Shown here: in pieces, positions 1 through 8,759 of the stretch
Layout of the letters: every line of letters starts with the position of its first letter
Position numbering within the stretch: position 1 is the first letter of the stretch
Assembly (NCBI RefSeq): GCF_032921865.1
Contig: NZ_CP136684.1
Location: 540,501 to 604,500, forward strand
Direction of reading: 5' to 3'
DNA from: Thalassospira lucentensis
GTDB lineage: Bacteria; Pseudomonadota; Alphaproteobacteria; Rhodospirillales; Thalassospiraceae
DNA length: 64,000 nucleotides
Notes under the pieces: model-generated
Database searches by the model: none
Told to the model about the DNA's origin: nothing
What the model saw: the letters and a program-made list of their open reading frames with translations, nothing else
Program-made: the position numbers and the translations under genes

Positions 1-190
1 TCAACCTTGAGCTAAAGATTGTTACGAAAAACGTAATATTCCAGATAAATATCCGAAAAAGCCTGTTTCATAGACTTAAGGACTAGTATCGTCGGCCACC
101 CGTACTATCTAATGCGCTTTGTCTGTCGGCATCTGGCCGATACGGCGATAAATGAATGTCCTTTTCGCAACCAAGAGCCTGATCAAAAGC
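1..190. other. AT-rich leader without a recognisable gene
   Basis: This stretch is visibly AT-richer than the genes that follow and no convincing reading frame lies in it. It probably holds the promoter of the TerB/DnaJ-type gene that starts at 191. An in-frame ATG at 152 exists, but the protein it would add lacks the compact glycine-rich start of the downstream methionine and has no clear ribosome-binding site. Confidence 0.5.
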
Positions 191-964
191 ATGAGCATCT
201 GGGGTAAAATCATTGGCGGCACTGCGGGCTTTGCCCTTGGCGGGCCGCTTGGCGCCATTCTGGGTGCCGCGGCCGGTCATGTCGTCGACAGGATCAAGCA
301 CAATATCCGCACCGCCCGCATCGGCGGCTATACCGGCAGTACACAGGGCAGCTTCCCCGGTGGGCAGGATGCGCGCCAGGTCGCCTTTGCCACCGCCGTG
401 GTCGTGCTGTCGGCCAAGATGGCCAAGGTCGATGGTGTGGTATCGCGTGATGAAATCAACGCCTTCAAGCGCGTGTTTCATATCCCGCCCGGCGAGGAAA
501 AGAATGTCGGCCGCCTGTTTGACATGGCGCGCAAGTCATCGGATGGTTTTGAACCCTACGCCCAGCAGATCGCCCTTCTGTTCCGCGGCGAACGCGCCCT
601 TCTCGAAGGCATCCTCGAAGCGCTTTATCAGATCGCGATGGCCGATGGTGCCCTGCATCCTGCCGAAAAGGATTACCTGCACAAGGTCGCAACCATATTC
701 GGCTTTGCCGATGTTGATTTTGATCGCGTGCATCACGCCTATACCAGCCCCGGCGGCCCCGATCCCTATGAACAGCTTGGCCTTGGCCGCGATGCCAGTG
801 ACGATGACCTCAAGGCCGCCCATCGCAAACTGTCACGCGAAAACCATCCCGACACCCTGATCGCCAAGGGCATGCCGCCCGAATTCATCGAACAGGCAAA
901 CGACAAGATGGCCCGTATCAATGCCGCATGGGATCAGATCCGCAAGGAACGTGGCATTCGCTAG
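191..964 (+). CDS. TerB/DnaJ-domain protein (DjlA-like co-chaperone)
   Basis: 257-residue protein with a short glycine/alanine-rich N-terminal segment (about residues 7-32) that could sit in or on the membrane. A helical TerB-like domain follows (about 65-180), then a C-terminal J domain (about 192-257). The J domain carries the HPD triad at 219-221, which in this family stimulates the ATPase of DnaK. The order N-terminal hydrophobic part, TerB, J domain is that of DjlA-type co-chaperones, but the transmembrane helix is less clear than in E. coli DjlA. The ATG at 191 was preferred over 152 because it opens directly into the conserved-looking part. It stands alone, upstream of uup on the same strand. 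The family assignment is solid; the client is unknown. Confidence 0.8.
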   Translation: MSIWGKIIGGTAGFALGGPLGAILGAAAGHVVDRIKHNIRTARIGGYTGSTQGSFPGGQDARQVAFATAVVVLSAKMAKVDGVVSRDEINAFKRVFHIPPGEEKNVGRLFDMARKSSDGFEPYAQQIALLFRGERALLEGILEALYQIAMADGALHPAEKDYLHKVATIFGFADVDFDRVHHAYTSPGGPDPYEQLGLGRDASDDDLKAAHRKLSRENHPDTLIAKGMPPEFIEQANDKMARINAAWDQIRKERGIR

Positions 965-1071
965 TTTGCCACGCACATCTGCCCTGCATGCAATGATTTC
1001 CCTTGCAAGATGCCGCGATTTGCGGTTTGCAGGGGGCCAGTTTTCATGACCTCAAGCTTATCGGTTTTTCC

Positions 1072-2904
1072 ATGGCGCCACCGCTGATCAATATTAACGA
1101 TATCCGTCTGACCTTTGGCGGCAACGATCTGTTTTCCGATGTCTCCTTTGCCATCGGCGAACGGGATCGCCTGTGCCTGGTCGGGCGCAATGGCGGCGGG
1201 AAATCGACCCTGCTTAAAATCATCGCCGGTGAAATCGAGGCCGATGGCGGCGAACGTTTCGTTCAGCCGGGCTGCAAGGTCGCCTATCTCAATCAGGAAC
1301 CGAAATTCGATGGTTTCGCCACGGTCGAGGATTATGTCCTCTCGGCTCTGGACGAACACGAAATCGATTATGCCTATCGCGTTTACATGCTGCTGGACTC
1401 GGTCAATATCGATCCGCAGGCCGACCCGACCAAACTGTCGGGTGGTGAAGGCCGCCGCGCCGCAATTGCGCGCGCCCTGATCGCCGATCCGCAGGTCCTT
1501 CTGCTCGACGAGCCGACCAACCATCTTGACCTGCCAACCATCGAATGGCTTGAGGGCGAGATCAAAAACTTCCGCGGGGCGGTTGTCGCCATCTCACACG
1601 ACCGCGCCTTCCTGAACGCGATTTCGACCGGCATTCTTTGGCTTGATCGCGGTGTCATGCACCGCACCGATCAGAACTTCGCGAAATTCGAAGAATGGTC
1701 CGAGGAAATCTTCCGCAAGGAAGCCGAGGAACGCGCCAAGCTTGATAAACTGATCGCCCAGGAAACCGTCTGGTCCGTGCAGGGCATCTCGGCACGGCGC
1801 AAACGCAACCAGGGCCGTCTGCGCCGTCTGTGGGACATGCGCGAAACCAGATCGCAGCAGATCGAACGCATCGGCAATGTGTCATTGGCCGCTGACGCCG
1901 GAAGCACCTCGGGCAAGGTCGTGATCGAGGCGACCGACATAACCAAATCATTTGGTGATCGCACGATCATCTCGGGTTTCTCGACCCGTATCCTGCGCGG
2001 CGACAAGGTCGGCATTATCGGCCCGAACGGGGCTGGCAAAACCACCCTGCTTAAAATGCTGACCGGGCAGCTTGAACCCGATAGCGGCACGATCAAGATC
2101 GGCACCAACCTGAATGCCAGCTATTTCGATCAGAAACGTGCCGCCCTTGATGACACCATGACCCTGTGGGATACGCTGTGCGATATCGGCGGTGATCAGG
2201 TCATGGTGCGCGGCAATCCCCGCCATGTCGTAAGCTATCTGCGCGATTTCCTGTTTGACGAAAAACAGGCCAGAAGCCCCGTTGGCGCGCTGTCGGGTGG
2301 GGAGCGCAACCGTTTGCTTCTCGCCAAACAGCTTGCCAAGCCGACCAACCTTCTGATCATGGACGAACCGACCAACGATCTTGATATGGATACGCTGGAT
2401 CTGTTGCAGGAAATGCTCGCCGATTACGAAGGCACGCTTTTGCTCGTCAGCCACGACCGTGACTTCCTCGATCGCGTAGTGACGTCATCTATCGTGATGG
2501 AAGGCAACGGCATCGCCACCGAATATCCCGGCGGCTATTCCGATTATGTCGCGCAACGCAAACTGTCCGCCGCCCCCGCCGTCGCCGAGGAAAAGCTTGG
2601 CAGCACATCGGGCAAAGGCGGCAAAAAATCCGCCCCCGCCCCGGCGGCAAAGCCCAAGCCGACCGGCAAGATGAGCTATAAGGACCAGCGCGAATACGAC
2701 AATCTGCCCGGCCAGATCGCCAAGCTCGAGGCCGAGATTGCCGAAATCGAAGCCGCCCTGTCCGATGGCAGCCTGTTCACCAAAGACCCGGATGCCTTCC
2801 AGAAAAAGGTCGACCGCATGGCCGCTGCGCGGGCCGAACTCGAAGCCGGCGAAGAACGCTGGCTCGAACTCGAAATGCTCCGCGAGGAACTCGGGCTTTC
2901 ATAA
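1072..2904 (+). CDS. uup: ABC-F family ATPase, Uup type
   Basis: 610-residue soluble protein with two ABC ATPase cassettes and no membrane segments, the ABC-F layout. Cassette 1 has Walker A GRNGGGKST near residues 38-46, signature LSGGEGR and Walker B LLLDEPTNHLD. Cassette 2 has GPNGAGKTT, LSGGERNR and LIMDEPTNDLD. Both have the EPTN-x-LD form typical of ABC-F translation factors. After a lysine/proline/alanine-rich linker comes a charged coiled coil (about residues 540-610), the C-terminal domain that separates Uup from EttA. Uup acts on ribosomes or branched DNA and affects transposon excision in E. coli. The start at 1072 was chosen because the protein then begins with the conserved MAPPLININD; upstream codons only read leader sequence. 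Confidence 0.92.
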   Translation: MAPPLININDIRLTFGGNDLFSDVSFAIGERDRLCLVGRNGGGKSTLLKIIAGEIEADGGERFVQPGCKVAYLNQEPKFDGFATVEDYVLSALDEHEIDYAYRVYMLLDSVNIDPQADPTKLSGGEGRRAAIARALIADPQVLLLDEPTNHLDLPTIEWLEGEIKNFRGAVVAISHDRAFLNAISTGILWLDRGVMHRTDQNFAKFEEWSEEIFRKEAEERAKLDKLIAQETVWSVQGISARRKRNQGRLRRLWDMRETRSQQIERIGNVSLAADAGSTSGKVVIEATDITKSFGDRTIISGFSTRILRGDKVGIIGPNGAGKTTLLKMLTGQLEPDSGTIKIGTNLNASYFDQKRAALDDTMTLWDTLCDIGGDQVMVRGNPRHVVSYLRDFLFDEKQARSPVGALSGGERNRLLLAKQLAKPTNLLIMDEPTNDLDMDTLDLLQEMLADYEGTLLLVSHDRDFLDRVVTSSIVMEGNGIATEYPGGYSDYVAQRKLSAAPAVAEEKLGSTSGKGGKKSAPAPAAKPKPTGKMSYKDQREYDNLPGQIAKLEAEIAEIEAALSDGSLFTKDPDAFQKKVDRMAAARAELEAGEERWLELEMLREELGLS

Positions 2905-2982
2905 GCCCGGGACCGCCGCCAACCGCTTGCAACTTTCCGGTTCAAACCGTAATCTTCTGATCGAACATTGCGGGGAATAGCC

Positions 2983-3165
2983 ATGCGCGGCACGGTAAAA
3001 CAGGATGCAATCGACGCGATTTCCAGACTACCCGATGATGCCAGTATGAATGACATCATGTACCGGCTTTACGTGCTGGAAAATATCCGCCGCGGGCAGG
3101 ATGACATCACATCGGGCAAATACCATGACATGGACACGGTAAGGGCCAAGCTTAACTCTTGGTAA
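2983..3165 (+). CDS. Small antitoxin-like protein, no toxin partner
   Basis: 60-residue acidic helical protein reading MRGTVKQDAIDAISRLPDD then a DIMYRLYVLENIRRG helix and a C-terminal VRAKLNSW. The pattern 'ai..LPddas..diM.rLy.le.i..G......g......v...l..W' resembles short proteins often found as the antitoxin half of RelE/ParE-type modules. Here no toxin follows: the next gene is a DMT transporter. The ATG at 2983 is preceded by GGGGA at a good distance; a TTG 15 nt upstream is less likely. It could be a solitary antitoxin or a small regulator. The resemblance is recalled from family patterns, not from a search. Confidence 0.6.
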   Translation: MRGTVKQDAIDAISRLPDDASMNDIMYRLYVLENIRRGQDDITSGKYHDMDTVRAKLNSW

Positions 3166-3321
3166 CCAATGCTTTACGGCACTATTCGGATCAGTCACAA
3201 TTTACCCGACAACTGAAAACAATTCACTTGTCGGGTTTCCCTTTCCATCCGATGAAGGGGCATACCGATAAACCCGCAAACGCGCCACCAGCGCCGATGC
3301 GCTTTGCCGAAAGCCCGTGCC

Positions 3322-4194
3322 ATGCCCCTCAAAGCCGTTCTGATGGCCCTGTCCGTTGCCGTGATCTGGGGCGTCAATATGCTGACCGTCAAAGGCGCGG
3401 TCGGCGAAATCCCGCCCCTGATGCTGACCGCGATCCGCTTTGGTGCGGTTGCTGTCCTGCTGCTGCCCTTCACCAAAATGCCGTCGGGCCGCTTTGGCCG
3501 TCTCGCCATTCTGTCGGTCGTCTTTGGCACCGGTCATTTCGGGGTGCTGTTCTTTGCACTGTCGATGCTTGATGCCGGGCCGGTCGCGATCATCATTCTG
3601 CTTGGCGTACCGTTTTCCTCGATGCTGGCGACCTATTTCTTCAATGACCGGCTGGGCTGGAAACGGCTTTCGGGCATGACGCTGGCCTTTGCCGGGGTGA
3701 TGATCATGTTCTGGGATCCGACCATGACCGACCTGCAATTGCCCCTGTTGCTGGTGGTGTTTGCCGCCTTCATGTGGGCGGTTGCCAATGTCATGATCAA
3801 GAAACTCGGCAATATCGATACCTTCCAGCTCAATGGCTGGATGGCGCTGATGGCCGCCCCGCAATTGCTGATCCTCTCGCTTGTGCTGGAACCCACGGCT
3901 GTCGATGCGATCTTTGATGCAAGCTGGGTCGCATGGGCCAACACGACGTTCACCGTCGTGATGTCGTCCATCGTGGCCTATGGCTTCTGGTATCATCTTC
4001 TGAAAACGCAGGATGTGAATGTGGTGGTGCCGTGGTCATTGCTGGCCCCGGTGATCAGTGTTGCCGGATCGTTCATTGTCTTTAACGAACCGATCAGCAC
4101 CCTTAAAATTATCGGCGGCCTGACGGTTCTGGCCGGGGTTGGCGTGATCATGCTGCGCAAACCGCCGCAGCAACAGGAACAGGGAATGGACTGA
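3322..4194 (+). CDS. DMT superfamily transporter (EamA)
   Basis: 290-residue inner-membrane protein with about ten hydrophobic helices arranged as two EamA repeats. It begins with the typical VIWGVNMLTVKGAVGEIPP segment, in which the W-G-x-N motif of helix 1 is visible. Members export amino acids or other small metabolites; the substrate cannot be told from the sequence. The ATG at 3322 starts immediately before the first helix, whereas the in-frame TTG at 3304 has no clear ribosome-binding site. The gene stops 6 nt before the following amidase gene, so the two are probably co-transcribed. Confidence 0.88.
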   Translation: MPLKAVLMALSVAVIWGVNMLTVKGAVGEIPPLMLTAIRFGAVAVLLLPFTKMPSGRFGRLAILSVVFGTGHFGVLFFALSMLDAGPVAIIILLGVPFSSMLATYFFNDRLGWKRLSGMTLAFAGVMIMFWDPTMTDLQLPLLLVVFAAFMWAVANVMIKKLGNIDTFQLNGWMALMAAPQLLILSLVLEPTAVDAIFDASWVAWANTTFTVVMSSIVAYGFWYHLLKTQDVNVVVPWSLLAPVISVAGSFIVFNEPISTLKIIGGLTVLAGVGVIMLRKPPQQQEQGMD

Positions 4195-4200
4195 CCCGCA

Positions 4201-4938
4201 ATGCCCACAATGTCTGCCGGAAACGACAACCTCAAGAACCGCATCATCGCCCGCCCCTCGCCCAATTGCGGCGACCGACCCGGTGATGCCAGGGGCGACC
4301 GCAAGGTCGATATCCTCGTCTTGCATTATACCGGCATGCAAAGCGGTAAGGCCGCGCTGGATCGTCTGTGCGATCCCGCCGCCTCCGTCTCAAGCCATTA
4401 TCTGGTCGAGGAAGACGGCACCATTTTCCAATTGGTCGACGAGGATAAACGCGCCTGGCATGCCGGGCGCGGCCAGTGGCAGGAATGCGAAGATGTGAAT
4501 TCCAGTTCCATCGGCATTGAAATCGTCAATCCCGGCCATGAATTCGGTTATCGCGCCTTTCCCGATATCCAGATCGATGCGGTCATCGCGCTGTGCCGCG
4601 ATATCCTGACCCGTCATGATATCAGGCCGGATCGCATCATCGCCCATTCCGACATGGCCCCGGACCGCAAGGAAGACCCGGGCGAGCTTTTCCCGTGGGA
4701 TCGGCTTGCCGCCAACGACATCGGATTATGGGCGAGCGCGGAACCAACGAAGGACGATGACGCCTGCACCGAAACCGAATTTGACGCAATGCTGGATCGT
4801 CTGGGATACGGGCCAAACGATACGCCTAAACGCCGCATCGCCTTTCAGCGCCACTGGCGGCCGTCCGATATTTCGGGAAAGCTCGATGGTGAATGTGCCG
4901 CGATCTTGCGCGCCCTGCTGGCGAAAGCCGGGCGATAG
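4201..4938 (+). CDS. N-acetylmuramoyl-L-alanine amidase with peptidoglycan-binding tail
   Basis: 245-residue Amidase_2-type enzyme that cleaves the bond between MurNAc (or anhydro-MurNAc) and the L-Ala of the stem peptide. Visible zinc-site elements are LHYTGM (about residue 40) and IAHSDMAPDRKEDPG (about 147-162), whose His and Asp match the AmpD/AmiD pattern. The last about 55 residues (DAMLDRLGYG... then QRHWRPSDISGKLD) resemble a small helical peptidoglycan-binding module. No signal peptide is visible, which favours a cytosolic AmpD-like role in muropeptide recycling, although AmiD homologues share the two-domain layout. It follows the DMT gene by 6 nt. Confidence 0.85.
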   Translation: MPTMSAGNDNLKNRIIARPSPNCGDRPGDARGDRKVDILVLHYTGMQSGKAALDRLCDPAASVSSHYLVEEDGTIFQLVDEDKRAWHAGRGQWQECEDVNSSSIGIEIVNPGHEFGYRAFPDIQIDAVIALCRDILTRHDIRPDRIIAHSDMAPDRKEDPGELFPWDRLAANDIGLWASAEPTKDDDACTETEFDAMLDRLGYGPNDTPKRRIAFQRHWRPSDISGKLDGECAAILRALLAKAGR

Positions 4939-4947
4939 GTCGTCCGT

Positions 4948-5760
4948 CTACTGTGCGATCAGCCCGCCCGGATTGGCAATTGGCACGTCCGACAATCCGA
5001 CATAGCGCGCAAAGCCGACCCGGCTGAAACCAAGATGCCGGCGATAGATATCATCCACCACCCCGTTCACCAGTCCGTGCGCCATTTCCCGGTCAAAATC
5101 ATTGATGACCGATGCCAGTTCGGGCCGCAGGCTCATATACCGCTTGGCCGTCTCGACCGCCGGACGCAATACCTTGAACTCCATCAGGCTTTTCTGATCC
5201 CCGCCACTGAACCGCAGGCAAGCCAGATCGGTAAACAGCACATCGACATAATGCCGTTTCAGCATCTCGTAACCCTTGGCATATTCGGCGACTTCCACCG
5301 GATGCATGGTGTCATTGGCAAGGATTTCCTCGGGATAAGGCTGCCCGATGACTTTAAGCCAGTTGGTGTTATCAAGGCTTTCCGGCCCGTCATAGGTCGT
5401 AACCGTAAAGCTTGACCGCACAATCGCCACCGTCACCCGGCTGACAAGGGACTCGGCCGATGTCACAAGCCCGGTTTGATCCGCCATCGACAGATCATCC
5501 AGCAGCAAACCATCCACCGCCCCATAGCGGATTGAAAAATGGCAGCGCGCAAGCGGCATCTGCACGAACGTCACCGAATGTCCGGCATCTTCCAGAAAAC
5601 GGGTCGCCATATCCACCGCAAGCCCGCGGGCAACGCCCTGATCGTCATAGGCATAGGGCGTCCATTCGTCATAGCACAGGCGCACGTCTTTTGCCTGTGC
5701 GACCAACGGCACAGAACAAAAGAATAATATCGCGCTCAAAACCCGAAGCGCCGCACCCAT
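4948..5760 (-). CDS. Periplasmic solute-binding protein, family 3 type
   Basis: 270-residue protein with a cleavable signal peptide (MGAALRVLSAILFFCSVP, cut after VAQA). A bacterial extracellular solute-binding fold begins KDVRLCYDEWTPYAYDDQG and continues GLAVDMATRFLEDAG. Proteins of this type bind amino acids or related polar solutes, or serve as sensory domains. No permease or ATPase gene is adjacent, so it is an orphan binding protein. The start at 5760 gives a perfect signal peptide; the frame is open further upstream but that part is not signal-like. It is convergent with the amidase gene (9 nt apart) and divergent from rnpB. Confidence 0.82.
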   Translation of the reverse strand: MGAALRVLSAILFFCSVPLVAQAKDVRLCYDEWTPYAYDDQGVARGLAVDMATRFLEDAGHSVTFVQMPLARCHFSIRYGAVDGLLLDDLSMADQTGLVTSAESLVSRVTVAIVRSSFTVTTYDGPESLDNTNWLKVIGQPYPEEILANDTMHPVEVAEYAKGYEMLKRHYVDVLFTDLACLRFSGGDQKSLMEFKVLRPAVETAKRYMSLRPELASVINDFDREMAHGLVNGVVDDIYRRHLGFSRVGFARYVGLSDVPIANPGGLIAQ

Positions 5761-5923
5761 GGCCAATCCTTCAAATGAAAATCCGGCATCATCCATATGA
5801 AACCGGAAACAGGACATACCCCCTTACGAGGGATATGGCAAACCCGCAGTTTTCCCGGCTTCCATGCATTTTTCACATAGTTAAAATAACGATCGTATAA
5901 GCCCCTGTAGGCACTGCTTTTTC

Positions 5924-5952
5924 TTGACGACGGGGTCAATGTCACCTACATC
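5924..5952 (+). promoter_or_regulatory. Probable rnpB promoter
   Basis: TTGACG at 5924-5929 and TACATC at 5947-5952 are separated by 17 nt. This places transcription start near 5959-5961, exactly where the first helix of RNase P RNA begins. The -35 is a strong match and the -10 a weak one. Confidence 0.5.
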
Positions 5953-5960
5953 ACGCCCAC

Positions 5961-6350
<390 letters not shown>

Positions 6351-6381
6351 GTTATTTCTTTTTCTGATGCCGATAACAGAT

Positions 6382-6402
6382 CGGCGGGGACCTGCCCCGC
6401 CG
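6382..6402. terminator. GC-rich hairpin between rnpB and the PPOX gene
   Basis: CGGCGGGG (6382-6389) and CCCCGCCG (6395-6402) form a perfect 8-bp stem with a 5-nt loop. It sits between two convergent transcripts but has no following T-run on either strand, so it may stop RNA polymerase only weakly or shape RNA 3' ends. Confidence 0.4.
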
Positions 6403-6428
6403 TCAAATGCGTAATCGCGCGATCCGCC

Positions 6429-7049
6429 TTATCCGCGTTCCGCGATGGATTGCGCAAAATACTTATCGGCATCTTCCTGCGTGCCGACGTCGAAACTCCC
6501 CGCCGTCTGATCCTTGATGATCTTGCCAAGGGTCGGCATCACCTTGCGGTCCACCTGGCTCTCGATGCTCCAAAGCTTGGATCGCATCAGCGATTTCGCA
6601 CAATGCAGGAACGCTTCCTCGACCCGGATTCTGATCACCGTGATCGGCGGTTTTGGCGTATCGGCAAAATGCGCCAGCAATTCCGGATCATTATGGATTT
6701 CCGCCGTGCCATTTACGCGCAGCGTATCGTTGAAACCGGGCACGAAAAACAGCATCCCGACTTTCGGGTTTTCCACAATGTTCGATAACGTATCAACACG
6801 ATTGTTACCCGGACGATCCGGCATCAGAAGCGTGTTGTCATCAAGCACCTTGATAAAGCCCGGCCCGTCGCCACGCGGGCTGACATCGCCATTGCCCTTG
6901 GCATCGGCTGATGAAATCACCGCAAATGGTGCCAGTTCGATGAAATGCCGGCAATGCGGATCAAGCTTCGGCAGCGCCTTTGAAACCGCCAATTCCATTG
7001 GCATTCCATAAATCTCGCGCAGCTTTTCATGGGTGTCGATTTTTGTCAT
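6429..7049 (-). CDS. FMN-binding pyridoxamine-phosphate-oxidase-like protein (MSMEG_1061 type)
   Basis: 206-residue soluble split-barrel flavoprotein. Features of the family are FAVISSADAKGNGDVSPRGD, LLMPDRPGNNRVDTLSNIVENP and VGMLFFVPGFNDTLRVNGTA, which build the FMN pocket, and the C-terminal half with RVEEAFLHCAKSLMRSKLW. Members reduce or bind diverse small molecules and are not true PdxH enzymes; the substrate here is unknown. The ATG at 7049 has an AAGGTG site upstream and was preferred to a GTG three codons earlier. It is convergent with rnpB. Confidence 0.85.
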   Translation of the reverse strand: MTKIDTHEKLREIYGMPMELAVSKALPKLDPHCRHFIELAPFAVISSADAKGNGDVSPRGDGPGFIKVLDDNTLLMPDRPGNNRVDTLSNIVENPKVGMLFFVPGFNDTLRVNGTAEIHNDPELLAHFADTPKPPITVIRIRVEEAFLHCAKSLMRSKLWSIESQVDRKVMPTLGKIIKDQTAGSFDVGTQEDADKYFAQSIAERG

Positions 7050-7105
7050 GGGGCGCACCTTTTGCGGGAATCAGATGGGGAAACTGCGTCACCGTGAAAC
7101 GCAAG

Positions 7106-7672
7106 TCAATCGCATTTCCCCCCGATCATCTGATCTGTCGTGCAAACCTTGGCAAACTCGCCATTCAGACTTGCCAGCGCCACATCATGCACAAGATCGG
7201 CATCAAAAACCCGCCCATCAGGCAGCCTGCGCTCAAACGCAAAACACGCATCGCTGACAATCGTGACCTCAAAGCCAAGGTTCGCCGCCATCCGCGTTGT
7301 CGTATTCACGCAATGATCGGTCGATATCCCGCAACAAACGATCCTTGAAATCCCGCGTGCGCGCAAATCGTCCTCAAGCGCCGTCCCGATAAAGGCTGAA
7401 TTGACCTGCTTGCCATAAACCGCCTCGTCATCGGCCGGTGTCGCAAAATCGATGAATGCATGGCCCGGATGATCGGGATAAAGCCGCGATGTCGGCGTGG
7501 TTGAGTCGTGATGCACGTGAATGACCGGTGCGCCCTTTGCCCGCCAATGCGCCAGAAGCCTCGCGCCATTGGCCTCCGCATCCGGGTTGTTGCGCTGCCC
7601 CCAATAATCAAGGTCGGCAAAGCCCTGCTGCCAGTCGATCATGATCAGGGCTGTATTTTCGATTTCGGTCAT
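7106..7672 (-). CDS. Isochorismatase-family cysteine hydrolase
   Basis: 188-residue alpha/beta hydrolase. The catalytic triad of the family is visible: Asp13 in LIMIDWQQGFAD, Lys88 in VYGKQVNSAF and Cys121 in GISTDHCVNTTTR, with the cis-peptide region just before it. Such enzymes act on nicotinamide, isochorismate, carbamoylated or ureido compounds; nothing here fixes the substrate. It is transcribed away from a GlxA-type regulator 100 nt off. That arrangement is common for this pair and suggests the regulator controls it. Confidence 0.87.
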   Translation of the reverse strand: MTEIENTALIMIDWQQGFADLDYWGQRNNPDAEANGARLLAHWRAKGAPVIHVHHDSTTPTSRLYPDHPGHAFIDFATPADDEAVYGKQVNSAFIGTALEDDLRARGISRIVCCGISTDHCVNTTTRMAANLGFEVTIVSDACFAFERRLPDGRVFDADLVHDVALASLNGEFAKVCTTDQMIGGKCD

Positions 7673-7772
7673 TATCCATCTCTCCGGCTTATGTGTCTGT
7701 TGGCCCTAGATTATCCGATCGCCAAATGGCATAAATGACAACAATCCCTCATTTCAGGACAAAGCCCCTTTG

Positions 7773-8759
7773 ATGCCCCCGCTACCCAATCCGCCCCGCC
7801 TCATTGTTTTCATCCTCACCCCGCAAACCGTGATGCTCGATGTCACAGGCCCGCTTCAGGCCTTTCACGAGGCCCGCGATCCGGCAACCGGCACCCCGCT
7901 TTATCGCACCATATTGGCCTCAAGCCTCGGCGGCCCGATCATGACCGATACCGGCATCGCGCTTGATACCGTCGCCCTTGCCGATCTTGATCCGGGCGAA
8001 ATCCACACCCTGATCGCCGCCGGGTCCGATGAAATGCTTGATGCCCTTGGCGATGCCAATCTGATCGGCTGGCTTGAAAAATACCGGGGTAAAATTTCCC
8101 GCATCGGGTCGGTCTGTATCGGGGCGTTTATTCTCGGTGCCGCCGGAATGCTCAATGATCGCGCCTGTGTCACGCACTGGCGCTGGTGCGACCGCCTGCA
8201 AGCCATGTTCCCGCAAAGCCGTGTCGCCCCCGATCCGATCTTTGTCCGCGATGGCCCGGTCTGGACATCGGCCGGGGTGACAACCGGGATTGATATGGCG
8301 GTCGCGATGATCGAACAGGATCTTGGCCGTGACGCCGCCCTTGCCGTTGCACGCAGCCTGATCGTGTTTATCCGCCGCCCCGGCGGCCAGTCACAATTCA
8401 GTCTGCCGCTCGAACATCAGGCCAATGACAGCACCGGACGCTTTGATGATCTGCATGGCTGGATCGCGCAAAACCTTCAAACCCGGCTTTCGGTCGAAGA
8501 CCTCGCCGAACAGACGGGCATGAGCCCGCGCAACTTTTCGCGCACCTACAAATCCGCCACCGGCCTGAGCCCGGCGCGCGCGGTCGAACTGATGCGCCTC
8601 GAAGCCGCCAGAACCGCACTTGAACAAACCGACAAACGCATCAGCCAGATCGCAATCACCTGTGGCTTTGGCGATGACGAACGCATGCGCCGCTGCTTCG
8701 TCAAACATCTGGGTGTGGCACCCAGCGACTACCGCGAACGGTTTAAAGCCACCACCTAA
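7773..8759 (+). CDS. GlxA-type AraC-family transcriptional regulator
   Basis: 328 residues in two parts. An N-terminal DJ-1/PfpI-like domain (about 8-185) has GSVCIGAFILGAAGML around its nucleophile-elbow cysteine. A C-terminal AraC helix-turn-helix pair (about 225-325) includes LSVEDLAEQTGMSPRNFSRTYKSATGLSP and RISQIAITCGFGDDERMRRCFVKHLGVAPSDYR. Regulators of this design respond to small nitrogenous or amino-acid-like ligands and usually activate a neighbouring operon, here probably the divergent hydrolase. The ATG at 7773 directly follows a TTG that could also initiate. The gene's end overlaps the convergent corA gene by 4 nt. Confidence 0.88.
   Translation: MPPLPNPPRLIVFILTPQTVMLDVTGPLQAFHEARDPATGTPLYRTILASSLGGPIMTDTGIALDTVALADLDPGEIHTLIAAGSDEMLDALGDANLIGWLEKYRGKISRIGSVCIGAFILGAAGMLNDRACVTHWRWCDRLQAMFPQSRVAPDPIFVRDGPVWTSAGVTTGIDMAVAMIEQDLGRDAALAVARSLIVFIRRPGGQSQFSLPLEHQANDSTGRFDDLHGWIAQNLQTRLSVEDLAEQTGMSPRNFSRTYKSATGLSPARAVELMRLEAARTALEQTDKRISQIAITCGFGDDERMRRCFVKHLGVAPSDYRERFKATT

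Noticed and set aside
3202..3996. 264-codon minus strand frame across the DMT gene
   Set aside because: Histidine/glutamine-rich mirror of a membrane-protein gene, a common artefact of GC-rich coding DNA.
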